A DNA stretch of 9,845 bases from Bacillota bacterium. GTDB taxonomy: Bacteria > Bacillota_I > Bacilli_A > Acholeplasmatales > Acholeplasmataceae. The notes beneath the pieces are model-generated. The model saw only the letters and a program-made list of their open reading frames with translations. It was not told the origin of the DNA and ran no database searches. Position numbers and translations under genes: made by a program. Of this stretch, positions 1-5,774 are shown one piece after another. Positions within the stretch are counted from its first letter, which is position 1; the number at the start of each line of letters is the position of its first letter. The stretch spans positions 1-9,845 of the forward strand of contig SBGC01000150.1 of NCBI GenBank assembly GCA_006226985.1. The letters run 5' to 3'.

Positions 1-132
1 CATATATTCATATATACTGATCAATTGAATACCGAATTTCTTAATCAACTGGATTCTCTAAAGTTAGGCAATATCTTTCTTGTCTCACTTTATGAAAATA
101 TAGATAAAAAGGAGAATAGCTATGAAATTTGA
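1..132 (+). CDS. C-terminal fragment of an upstream gene, possibly ComFC-like phosphoribosyltransferase (partial)
   Basis: Frame 1 is open from the left edge to a TGA at 130-132 and encodes about 43 residues that look like real protein, with alternating hydrophobic strands (HIFIYTD, then GNIFLVSLYEN) and a charged tail. It overlaps the hpf start by 11 nt, and the hpf ribosome binding site lies inside it, which suggests an operon with coupled translation. The strand-D-helix-G-strand pattern resembles the end of the phosphoribosyltransferase domain of ComFC, a late competence protein, and comFC lies directly upstream of hpf in several Firmicutes (for example Staphylococcus and Streptococcus). 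The coding call rests on the open frame and composition; the ComFC identity is an inference from weak pattern similarity plus synteny. The gene starts outside the window. Confidence 0.5.
   Translation, partial: HIFIYTDQLNTEFLNQLDSLKLGNIFLVSLYENIDKKENSYEI
111..114 (+). promoter_or_regulatory. Ribosome binding site of hpf
   Basis: GGAG at 111-114, seven nt before the ATG at 122, supports that start. It sits inside the end of the upstream open frame. I see no convincing sigma-A promoter in 60-121, so hpf is probably transcribed with the upstream gene. Confidence 0.6.
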
Positions 133-673
133 AGTCGTAGGTAAGAATGGTTTTACACCCACTGATGCCATTAAGGCATATGCAGAAAAAAGATTTAACA
201 AAGTCGTTTCTTTCTTCGGTCCTGAAGTTGTTCAGGAGGTAAGAGTTGTCTGCAAAGTCTATAAGGATCACCACAAAATTGAAGTCACCATTCCAGCAAA
301 AGGCAATGTGTTACGTGCAGAAGTTTCAGATCCTGATATGTATGCAGCCATTGATAAGGCAAACGATAAACTTGTTTCACAAATTCGAAGACATAAAGAT
401 AAATTAAAGAATAATTTAGAAAAAGAAGGTATCAAGCAAGCATATAGCCATGAATTTGATGCAGAGTCTTTAGAAAAAGAAATCATTGCAAGTCAGCTTG
501 TTAAAAATAAAAAAGTAGAACTCAAACCCATGACAGCACATGAAGCAATTGCAGCGATGGAACTATCTGGACATGATTTCTACATTTACTTAGATCAAGA
601 AACAACACGTACAAACGTCGTGTATAGAAGAGATGATGGCGATTACGCAATTATTGAGACCCAAACTATTTAA
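122..673 (+). CDS. hpf: Ribosome hibernation promoting factor, long form (HPF)
   Basis: This 183-residue protein is a long-form hibernation factor. Residues 1-100 form the RaiA/YfiA-like domain (beta-alpha-beta-beta-beta-alpha) that binds the 30S decoding region. It includes the conserved stretch from SDPDMYAAID (69-78) to the basic helix SQIRRHKDKLK (86-96). A linker (about 101-129) leads to the C-terminal dimerisation domain (about 130-180), recognisable from LKPMTAHEAI, GHDFYIY and the near-invariant TNVVYRRDDG (164-173). In long HPFs this domain joins two 70S ribosomes into inactive 100S dimers in stationary phase or starvation. Length matches the family (about 180-190). The ATG has GGAG seven nt upstream. 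The gene follows a possible comFC tail with overlap and ends in a strong hairpin terminator. Identification is secure. Confidence 0.97.
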   Translation: MKFEVVGKNGFTPTDAIKAYAEKRFNKVVSFFGPEVVQEVRVVCKVYKDHHKIEVTIPAKGNVLRAEVSDPDMYAAIDKANDKLVSQIRRHKDKLKNNLEKEGIKQAYSHEFDAESLEKEIIASQLVKNKKVELKPMTAHEAIAAMELSGHDFYIYLDQETTRTNVVYRRDDGDYAIIETQTI

Positions 674-697
674 GGAAGCTGAGGCTTCCTTTTTTTT
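672..697 (+). terminator. Rho-independent terminator of hpf
   Basis: A perfect 8-bp stem (672-679 with 684-691; arm AAGGAAGC) closes a TGAG tetraloop and runs into a T tract ending at 697. The stem begins within the hpf stop codon. The T tract abuts the A tract that forms the tail of the opposing sodA terminator. Confidence 0.92.
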
Positions 698-699
698 GC

Positions 700-724
700 A
701 AAAAAAAGGTTAGCTGAGCTAACC
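700..724 (-). terminator. Rho-independent terminator of sodA
   Basis: On the minus strand a perfect 7-bp stem (718-724 with 708-714; arm GGTTAGC) with a 3-nt loop is followed by eight T (complement of A700-707). It lies 7 nt past the sodA stop codon and is independent of the hpf terminator hairpin. Confidence 0.9.
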
Positions 725-731
725 CTTCATC

Positions 732-1328
732 TTAAGCGAATAATTTTTCTACGACATCCCAGTTAACAACTGAGAAGAAAGCTGACACATAATCAGGACG
801 TCTATTTTGATAATTGAGATAATATGCATGTTCCCAAACATCAAGTCCTAAAATGGGTTTGCCTTGTGCAAGTGGTGTATCTTGGTTTGGTGTAGAAACA
901 ACCTTAAGTTTACCATCAGCTGTTTTAATTAACCATGCCCAACCACTACCAAAACGTGTCTTAGCAGCTGTACTGAATGCTTCTTTAAATGCATCAAATG
1001 ATCCAAATGATGTATTGATAGCATCTAATAACTTACCTTTTGGGGTAGCTCCATTATTAACCTTTAATAAAGGCCAGAAGAATGAGTGATTAAAATGTCC
1101 ACCACCATTGTTTTGGACTGCTCCACGAATATCTTCAGGAACTAACGTTAAGTCTTTTAGCATATCTTCAAGAGAAAGCTTTAACTCAGGATGTTTTTCA
1201 AGTGCTGCATTTAAGTTTGTAATATACGCTTGATGATGCTTTGTGAAATGGATTTCCATTGTTCTTGCATCAATAAATGGCTCTAATGCATCATATGCAT
1301 AGCCTAATACTGGTAATTCATATTTCAT
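732..1328 (-). CDS. sodA: Superoxide dismutase, Fe/Mn family, Mn-type
   Basis: This 198-residue cytoplasmic enzyme dismutates superoxide to oxygen and hydrogen peroxide. The N-terminal helical domain carries H27 and the HHQAY motif (31-35). The second ligand, H81, is in [11 protein letters not shown] (75-85), and the C-terminal alpha/beta domain supplies D163 and H167 in the family signature DVWEHAYY. The outer-sphere glutamine is Q149 (in NQDTP) with glycine at 77, as in manganese enzymes; iron enzymes usually carry the glutamine at the H81-side position. Mn preference is therefore likely but could be cambialistic. There is no signal peptide. The start is set by AGGAGG at 1338-1343, nine nt from the ATG. 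The gene appears monocistronic, with its own terminator and a candidate promoter. Most Mycoplasma lack SOD, whereas Acholeplasma laidlawii has reported SOD activity, so this fits the latter type of organism. Confidence 0.97.
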   Translation of the reverse strand: MKYELPVLGYAYDALEPFIDARTMEIHFTKHHQAYITNLNAALEKHPELKLSLEDMLKDLTLVPEDIRGAVQNNGGGHFNHSFFWPLLKVNNGATPKGKLLDAINTSFGSFDAFKEAFSTAAKTRFGSGWAWLIKTADGKLKVVSTPNQDTPLAQGKPILGLDVWEHAYYLNYQNRRPDYVSAFFSVVNWDVVEKLFA

Positions 1329-1337
1329 ATTTAAATA

Positions 1338-1343
1338 CCTCCT
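1338..1343 (-). promoter_or_regulatory. Ribosome binding site of sodA
   Basis: A full AGGAGG (complement of CCTCCT) nine nt upstream of the sodA ATG fixes the start codon at 1328. Confidence 0.85.
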
Positions 1344-1355
1344 GTTAATACCTTC

Positions 1356-1384
1356 ATCTTACTCTTTTTTAGGTATAAATTCAA
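1356..1384 (-). promoter_or_regulatory. Candidate sigma-A promoter of sodA
   Basis: On the minus strand, TTGAAT (1379-1384) and TAAGAT (1356-1361) are separated by exactly 17 nt, each matching four of six consensus bases. The spacing and the lack of any other candidate before the RBS favour it, but the hexamers are moderate. Confidence 0.5.
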
Positions 1385-1404
1385 ATCATTTGCCCCTTAT
1401 GATT
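1384..1404. repeat. Inverted repeat beside the sodA -35 element
   Basis: AATCAT (1384-1389) and ATGATT (1399-1404) form a perfect 6-bp inverted repeat around a 9-nt centre. It touches the candidate -35 of sodA. It could be an operator for a metal or redox regulator, or chance in AT-rich DNA. It is not a terminator, having no T tract in the sodA direction. Confidence 0.35.
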
Positions 1405-1434
1405 AAAAAAAGTCTAAATAACAAGTATCTAGAC
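1405..1434 (-). terminator. Rho-independent terminator of rqcH
   Basis: On the minus strand a 9-bp stem with one G-T pair (1426-1434 with 1412-1420) closes a 5-nt loop and is followed by seven T (complement of A1405-1411). The rqcH stop codon (1429-1431) lies inside the first arm, so a terminating ribosome would compete with hairpin folding. Confidence 0.8.
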
Positions 1435-2991
1435 CTTTTTAAAATAGCTTTCAATTTTTTCTTCATCAATATCGATAAATATGGTTTTATGATAACTATA
1501 TGTTACTTGATATCCAGGAGTTCCTGGTATCTTTTTTACGTTTTTTACCTGTGTGTAATCGACAGGTATCGAAGATGATAGTTTTAAAGATGAATGATAA
1601 GCAGCTAACATTGCTGCTTTTCGAATAATTTCTTCATTCAAACCATCGCAAGCAACCACAATATGTCCACCAGGTGCATCTTTGACGTGGAACCAGTAAT
1701 CATCCTTATTTGCTAACTGATGTGTGACATAAGCATTCTGGACACTATTTCTACCAATATAGTAGATTGCTTTCGCATCTTGAATTTTCGTGATATTTGG
1801 CTTATGAACACCACGTTTGATGTTTTGTTTTTGTTTAGGCTTATAGCCATGCTCAATAAGTTCGACTTCTAAATCTTTTAAGTGTTCTTTATCACTTAGT
1901 TGAATATAAGTTTTATACTCAAGAAATAATTGGATGAGTGCAAGAGTTTCTTCAATCTGTTTTTCGACATGAACTTTCGTTCGTTTCGCTTTTTGATAAA
2001 GATTATAGAAACGTTGAGCATTTTCATTGAGTGTCAAAAGTGGATCTAATAGAATTGCTTTACCATCAACAGTGATTTCAGACATTTTTTCATCAAGTAC
2101 ATAACCAGATTGATAGATGAGATCCCCTAAATACTTCATCTCTAGCATCTGATCTGCATCTTGATCATATGATTCAAGTTGTTCTAAACGTTTTTGATAT
2201 TTAACATATTGTTTATCGATAAATAATTCATGCGATGTTTTATTTTGCTGTCCTTCAATCTGATGATCATCGATTAAAAGAGAAATCGAATCATAATGTT
2301 TCTTAATCGGTTCATCAAAAATATCTGCTACATAACCACGATGTGTTTTTAAACTTTTTGTTGGTTTCATGAGAATATCTTCTATCTGAACTTTATGTTC
2401 AAATAGATATGCAGCTAAAAGAGGAGAAACACCCATATATTGATCCATTAAGTCTTTTGCACTTTCGACATGTTTATAGTCTATATGTGTAAAGGGCTTT
2501 TTATGTGAAGGAAAATATTCGAAATGAGCTGAAGGAATAAGTTGTCTACCTTCTTCAAAAAACATTTTTTTATATGTTTCAATAATCACATCATCTTTAA
2601 CTAAGATTAAATTCGAATGTTTACCCATTGCTTCAAAAACTAATTTTTTTGGAATCGGTCCATCAATGTAGTCATAAACTGTAAACATGAAATTTGCAAC
2701 ACGATCTGTCTCGTGTTGGACAATTTCTTCGAGTATGGAACCTTCTAAATGTTTTCTAATGGTTTGCAAAAATTGTGAGTTAACTGTCGTTTCAGCTTTT
2801 GTCTCAGTGAGATTCATTCCGAAACGATGTGGACTTAAGTCAATTTTTAACTGCATACGTTTACCTTTTAAATAAAAGATAAAAACAAACGACATATCAC
2901 TCGTTTGATATATTTTTTCTAACCTTGCTTTAGTCAGCTCCTGATTTAATTCGTTAATCAAATGATGTAGGAAAAATCCGTCAAAAATCAT
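1429..2991 (-). CDS. rqcH: RqcH, NFACT-family ribosome quality control protein (FbpA/YloA)
   Basis: This 520-residue protein belongs to the NFACT (Rqc2/FbpA) family. Bacterial RqcH binds stalled 50S-nascent chain complexes, recruits tRNA-Ala and drives C-terminal alanine tailing for degradation. The NFACT-N domain starts with MIFDGFFLHHLINEL; D96-R97 (in QHETDRVANF) correspond to the Asp-Arg pair needed for alanine tailing in Bacillus RqcH, and MGKHSNLIL (122-130) follows. The middle (about 180-390) holds helix-hairpin-helix and coiled-coil segments. The NFACT-R domain (about 400-520) has GRNSVQNAYVTH (413-424), WFHVKDAPGGHIVV (433-446) and VDYTQVKNV (477-485). The frame stays open upstream to 3126, but family alignment and GAGGTG at 2996-3001 fix the start at 2991. 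It is somewhat shorter than the roughly 570 residues of Bacillus. The old name 'fibronectin-binding protein' is misleading here. Confidence 0.95.
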   Translation of the reverse strand: MIFDGFFLHHLINELNQELTKARLEKIYQTSDMSFVFIFYLKGKRMQLKIDLSPHRFGMNLTETKAETTVNSQFLQTIRKHLEGSILEEIVQHETDRVANFMFTVYDYIDGPIPKKLVFEAMGKHSNLILVKDDVIIETYKKMFFEEGRQLIPSAHFEYFPSHKKPFTHIDYKHVESAKDLMDQYMGVSPLLAAYLFEHKVQIEDILMKPTKSLKTHRGYVADIFDEPIKKHYDSISLLIDDHQIEGQQNKTSHELFIDKQYVKYQKRLEQLESYDQDADQMLEMKYLGDLIYQSGYVLDEKMSEITVDGKAILLDPLLTLNENAQRFYNLYQKAKRTKVHVEKQIEETLALIQLFLEYKTYIQLSDKEHLKDLEVELIEHGYKPKQKQNIKRGVHKPNITKIQDAKAIYYIGRNSVQNAYVTHQLANKDDYWFHVKDAPGGHIVVACDGLNEEIIRKAAMLAAYHSSLKLSSSIPVDYTQVKNVKKIPGTPGYQVTYSYHKTIFIDIDEEKIESYFKKV

Positions 2992-2995
2992 ATGG

Positions 2996-3016
2996 CACCT
3001 CAAAAACATTTTAACA
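2996..3016 (-). promoter_or_regulatory. Extended -10 promoter and RBS of rqcH
   Basis: On the minus strand TGTTAAAAT (3008-3016) is an extended -10 (TG-N-TAAAAT). Transcription would start near 3001, where the Shine-Dalgarno GAGGTG (2996-3001) begins; the ATG follows four nt later. I see no good -35. The predicted leader is only about 10 nt. The same layout occurs upstream of uvrC and of the HAD gene at 8423. Confidence 0.45.
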
Positions 3017-3070
3017 CATAAATACCTGATTTTCATGTCTGTAAGCGTTATTCTTGTTAAATAAATATTA

Positions 3071-3092
3071 AATCTATTTACTAAAGTAGATT
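3071..3092. repeat. Imperfect palindrome overlapping the gmk -35 region
   Basis: AATCTA (3071-3076) and TAGATT (3087-3092) are perfect inverted arms 10 nt apart; two further inner pairs (TT with AA) match. The element covers the gmk -35 and the first half of the spacer, the classic place for a repressor site. No known regulator's box is recognised, so the role is inferred from position alone. Confidence 0.35.
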
Positions 3093-3105
3093 GTTCGTAT
3101 ATAAT
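3077..3105 (+). promoter_or_regulatory. Sigma-A promoter of gmk-rpoZ
   Basis: TTTACT (3077-3082) and a perfect TATAAT (3100-3105) are 17 nt apart. The predicted start near 3112 gives a leader of about 26 nt. This is the best promoter in the window. Confidence 0.75.
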
Positions 3106-3126
3106 AAAGGATAACATCAAGCACAT

Positions 3127-3134
3127 AGGAGGAG
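3127..3134 (+). promoter_or_regulatory. Ribosome binding site selecting the GTG start of gmk
   Basis: AGGAGGAG at 3127-3134, close before GTG 3138, is the strongest Shine-Dalgarno in the window and supports the non-ATG start; no in-frame ATG lies near that would keep the P-loop strand intact. Confidence 0.8.
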
Positions 3135-3137
3135 ACC

Positions 3138-3755
3138 GTGAAATTAAATGAACGTGGATTGTTAATCGTTATTTCAGGCCCTTCAGGTGTAGGGAAAGGA
3201 ACCGTTCGTCGTGCCCTTTTCGAAATGACTGGTCATGACCTTGTCTATTCAGTATCCATGACAACAAGAGCTCCTCGACCTGGCGAAATTGATGGTGTTG
3301 ACTACTATTTTGTCAGTAAAGAAACATTCTTAGAACGCATTAAGAATAATCAGTTTCTTGAATGGGCAGAATTTGTTGGAAATTATTATGGTACACCACT
3401 CGATAAAGTTGAAGAACAACTCGATCAAGGTAAAGAAGTCGTCCTTGAAATCGAAGTTGAAGGTGCACTGCAAGTGCGTAGACAAATGAAGGATGCAGTT
3501 TTCATATTCATCGTTCCACCAGGGAAAAAAGCACTTTATGAACGTTTGAGAGAAAGAGGAACTGACACACCTGAAATGATTGAAAAAAGAATGCGTAAAG
3601 CAGAATCAGAATTTTTACTTGCGCATAAATACGACTATATCGTCGTAAACGACGAAGTCCATAATGCTGCAGATCGTATCATGGCAATCATCCGTGCTGA
3701 ACATGCAAAAACGGAAAGAACGATTCACAATTACATTAAGATGTTAGGAGAGTAA
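3138..3755 (+). CDS. gmk: Guanylate kinase
   Basis: This 205-residue cytoplasmic enzyme phosphorylates GMP to GDP with ATP, feeding GTP and dGTP synthesis and (p)ppGpp balance. The Walker A P-loop GPSGVGKGT spans 14-22. The GMP-binding segment YSVSMTTRAPRPGE (37-50) and DGVDYYFVS (52-60) carry the conserved Ser, Arg and Tyr contacts. LEIEVEGALQVR (103-114) is the second guanine-site strand, with Glu where many homologues have Asp. The lid and its arginines follow in LRERGTDTPEMIEKRM (137-152). Length is typical. Translation starts at GTG, backed by AGGAGG. rpoZ begins 2 nt after the stop and its RBS lies within the end of gmk, so the two form an operon, as in Bacillus. Confidence 0.98.
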   Translation: MKLNERGLLIVISGPSGVGKGTVRRALFEMTGHDLVYSVSMTTRAPRPGEIDGVDYYFVSKETFLERIKNNQFLEWAEFVGNYYGTPLDKVEEQLDQGKEVVLEIEVEGALQVRRQMKDAVFIFIVPPGKKALYERLRERGTDTPEMIEKRMRKAESEFLLAHKYDYIVVNDEVHNAADRIMAIIRAEHAKTERTIHNYIKMLGE

Positions 3756-3757
3756 AC

Positions 3758-3976
3758 ATGACAATAAAAAACAAAGATGGTATGCGTTATCCATCGATTG
3801 ACAAGTTATTAGAAAAAATTGATTCAAAATATAAGCTCGTTTATGCAGCAAGTAAAGTTGCAGGGATCTTAGAATCAGAAAAATTATCTGTTGAAGGTAA
3901 ACAATGCGTTAAAAGTGTTGGTATTGCACTAGAAGAAATTTTAGAAGGCAAAGTAGATATTGATTTTGAATCATAA
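3758..3976 (+). CDS. rpoZ: DNA-directed RNA polymerase omega subunit
   Basis: This 72-residue omega subunit wraps the C-terminal tail of beta-prime and assists RNA polymerase assembly. The signature is MRYPSIDKLLEKIDSKYKL (9-27), then the AASKVA helix (31-36) and the VGIALEEILEGKV motif near the end. Family members often begin at the residue equivalent to Met9, so an internal start at 3782 is possible. I chose 3758 because AGGAG (3746-3750), seven nt upstream, is strong, whereas nothing comparable precedes 3782. The gene lies 2 nt after gmk and ends in its own terminator. The gmk-rpoZ pair is conserved in Firmicutes. Most Mycoplasma are thought to lack omega, so its presence again points to a less reduced genome. 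Confidence 0.95.
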   Translation: MTIKNKDGMRYPSIDKLLEKIDSKYKLVYAASKVAGILESEKLSVEGKQCVKSVGIALEEILEGKVDIDFES

Positions 3977-3996
3977 GCGTCCTAGACGCTTTTTTT
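3975..3996 (+). terminator. Rho-independent terminator of gmk-rpoZ
   Basis: A perfect 7-bp stem (3975-3981 with 3985-3991; core AGCGTC) with a CTA loop leads into seven T (3990-3996). It starts inside the rpoZ stop codon. It separates the gmk-rpoZ unit from uvrC. Confidence 0.9.
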
Positions 3997-4018
3997 ATTT
4001 ATATCAGATGATGTGATG

Positions 4019-4039
4019 TGATACAATAAGAATGGTGAT
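4019..4039 (+). promoter_or_regulatory. Extended -10 promoter and RBS of uvrC
   Basis: TGATACAAT (4019-4027) is an extended -10 with TACAAT matching five of six bases; no good -35 is seen. Transcription would begin about 4033-4035, on top of the ATG at 4032. GGTGAT (4034-4039) is a perfect six-base match to the anti-Shine-Dalgarno complement (AAAGGAGGTGATCC) and is properly placed for TTG 4044. This argues against ATG 4032. Confidence 0.45.
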
Positions 4040-4043
4040 AATC

Positions 4044-5774
4044 TTGGATTTAAAGCCTAAACTTGCACTGTTACCAACTGAACCTGGTTGTTATTTAATG
4101 AAAAATGACAAAGATGAAGTTATTTATGTTGGTAAAGCTAAAAATCTTAAAAATCGTGTGAAATCGTATTTCACCGGTGCACATAATGAAAAAACGACGC
4201 GACTTGTAGCAGAAATTCGCGATTTTTCATATGTTTTAACCAATAGTGAGCGTGAATCGCTCATTTTGGAAATGAATTTAATTAAACAATATTTACCAAA
4301 GTATAATATTCGATTAATTGATGATAAAACATATCCTTATATAGAGATAACCGATGAAAGATATCCCAAATTAGAAGTGGTTAGACAAAAAGAAATGAAG
4401 GGTAAAGTCTTTGGACCCTATCCAAATGTCTATGGAGCAAGAGAAACGGTTCGCTTACTTAATCGCTTATACCCTTTAAGAAAGTGTGAAACGCTTCCTA
4501 AGAAAGCATGTTTATATTATCACATCGGACAATGCCTAGCCCCATGTGAGTTTAAAGATGTTGACTATAAAGATACCATTTCAGAAATCTCTTTATTTCT
4601 TAAAGGTGATACAAAACTTGTTTTAAATAAGCTTCAAACTGAAATGGAACAAGCCAGTGAATTTCTCCAGTTTGAAAAAGCAATTGAATTTAGAGATATG
4701 ATCTCACACATTGAATCAACGACTGGTAAACAAATCATTAATTTAAATGACTTTAAAGATCGTGACGCGATTAGTTTCGCCTATAATAACGATGATATTG
4801 CCATCCAGATTTTAGTGATGCGACAAGGAAAGATTGTTGATAACCATCAAATTGTTTTTCAATACGTTGGTGAATACATGGAATCGGTTGTTACATATCT
4901 CGAACAATATTATGAAACACTTACTCCAGATGAACTCTTATTTAGTGAGCGTTTTGATGCATCTGAAATACTAGACATCTTTGGTAAGAAAGCTTTCTTC
5001 CCACAAAAAGGTGATAAGAAGAAGTTAGTTGATATGGCAACGAAAAATGCGGATTATGATTTAGAACACTATTTCATGCTATATCGTCACCAAGCTGAGA
5101 AAAAACAAAAAGCGCTCGATGAGCTATCACTACTCATCAAAAGAGATATTAGATCCATTGAAATTTTTGATAATGCACAACTTTTTGGAACGGCTCCAAT
5201 CTCAGCATTAGTTTCCTTTAAAGATGGCGAATTCGATAAAAAGAATTATCGAAAATATCATTTACAAACAACGACAAATGATGATTATCAAGCCATGAGA
5301 GAAGTGACTTATCGAAGATATCAAAAGCTTCTTGTAGAATCTTTACCGATGCCAGATTTAATTTTAGTCGATGGAGGTAAAGGACAACTTAATGCTGCAA
5401 AGGAAATGCTTCATGAGCTAGGCTTAAATATTCCGATAGCAGGTTTAAAGAAGAATCAAGGACATACACTTGAAGCATTGATTTATGAAGATGAAGTGAT
5501 TCAACTCCTTAAACAAACAGACCTTTATAAACTCCTACTAAAGATATCAGAAGAAGTTCACAGGTTTGCAATCGATTTTCATCGAAAGACACGAAATAAA
5601 AAAGCGAACACATCATATCTCGATCATATTAAAGGTATTGGCAATGCTAGGAAAAAGCTTTTATTAAGCCATTTTACAAGCATTCAAGCGATTAAAGATG
5701 CAACCCCAGAAGAACTTAAAAAAATAGGCATTCCAGAAAATGTCATCAAAAGCATAAAAGAGGATTTGACATGA
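4044..5774 (+). CDS. uvrC: UvrABC excinuclease subunit C
   Basis: UvrC makes both incisions in nucleotide excision repair after UvrA-UvrB damage recognition. Numbering from TTG 4044 (576 residues): the GIY-YIG nuclease has GCY (15-17), YVG (28-30), R38 and E76 and makes the 3' cut. Cysteines 148, 156, 164 and 168 match the conserved UvrC cluster, reported to hold an iron-sulfur centre. The UVR domain (about 195-229) contacts UvrB. The RNase H-like domain, which makes the 5' cut, has D376 (FDN), D443 (LVDGGKG) and H506 (EVHRF). Tandem helix-hairpin-helix motifs (about 525-576) bind DNA. TTG is chosen because GGTGAT fits it and the predicted transcription start excludes ATG 4032; a start at 4032 would add four residues (MVII). 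The TGA stop overlaps the next ATG (ATGA), so the exonuclease gene is coupled. Confidence 0.96.
   Translation: MDLKPKLALLPTEPGCYLMKNDKDEVIYVGKAKNLKNRVKSYFTGAHNEKTTRLVAEIRDFSYVLTNSERESLILEMNLIKQYLPKYNIRLIDDKTYPYIEITDERYPKLEVVRQKEMKGKVFGPYPNVYGARETVRLLNRLYPLRKCETLPKKACLYYHIGQCLAPCEFKDVDYKDTISEISLFLKGDTKLVLNKLQTEMEQASEFLQFEKAIEFRDMISHIESTTGKQIINLNDFKDRDAISFAYNNDDIAIQILVMRQGKIVDNHQIVFQYVGEYMESVVTYLEQYYETLTPDELLFSERFDASEILDIFGKKAFFPQKGDKKKLVDMATKNADYDLEHYFMLYRHQAEKKQKALDELSLLIKRDIRSIEIFDNAQLFGTAPISALVSFKDGEFDKKNYRKYHLQTTTNDDYQAMREVTYRRYQKLLVESLPMPDLILVDGGKGQLNAAKEMLHELGLNIPIAGLKKNQGHTLEALIYEDEVIQLLKQTDLYKLLLKISEEVHRFAIDFHRKTRNKKANTSYLDHIKGIGNARKKLLLSHFTSIQAIKDATPEELKKIGIPENVIKSIKEDLT

Noticed and set aside
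60..121. A sigma-A promoter for hpf (TTGTCT at 80-85 with GATAAA)
   Set aside because: The -10 would match poorly and overlap the A-rich RBS region inside the upstream coding frame; cotranscription is simpler.
853..1089. Plus-strand open frame inside sodA
   Set aside because: It lies entirely antisense to a well-conserved SOD with all metal ligands; no RBS or protein-like motif.
1390..1578. Plus-strand 62-codon frame across the rqcH terminator
   Set aside because: Low-complexity Phe/Tyr/Ile-rich translation of AT-rich DNA, antisense to the conserved RqcH C-terminus, no SD.
2992..3126. 45-residue N-terminal extension of rqcH from an upstream ATG at 3126
   Set aside because: NFACT proteins begin at the MxFDG motif, which is at 2991 and has its own SD; the extension would run across the predicted rqcH and gmk promoters and has no good RBS.
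4005..4021. Short GATGATGTGATGTGATA repetition before uvrC as a regulatory repeat
   Set aside because: Only a few overlapping TGATG units, too short to separate from chance; it includes the TG of the extended -10.
4032..4043. ATG 4032 (or GTG 4035) as uvrC start
   Set aside because: No SD precedes them and the extended -10 places the transcription start on top of them; TTG 4044 has GGTGAT. Not excluded: leaderless initiation at GTG 4035.
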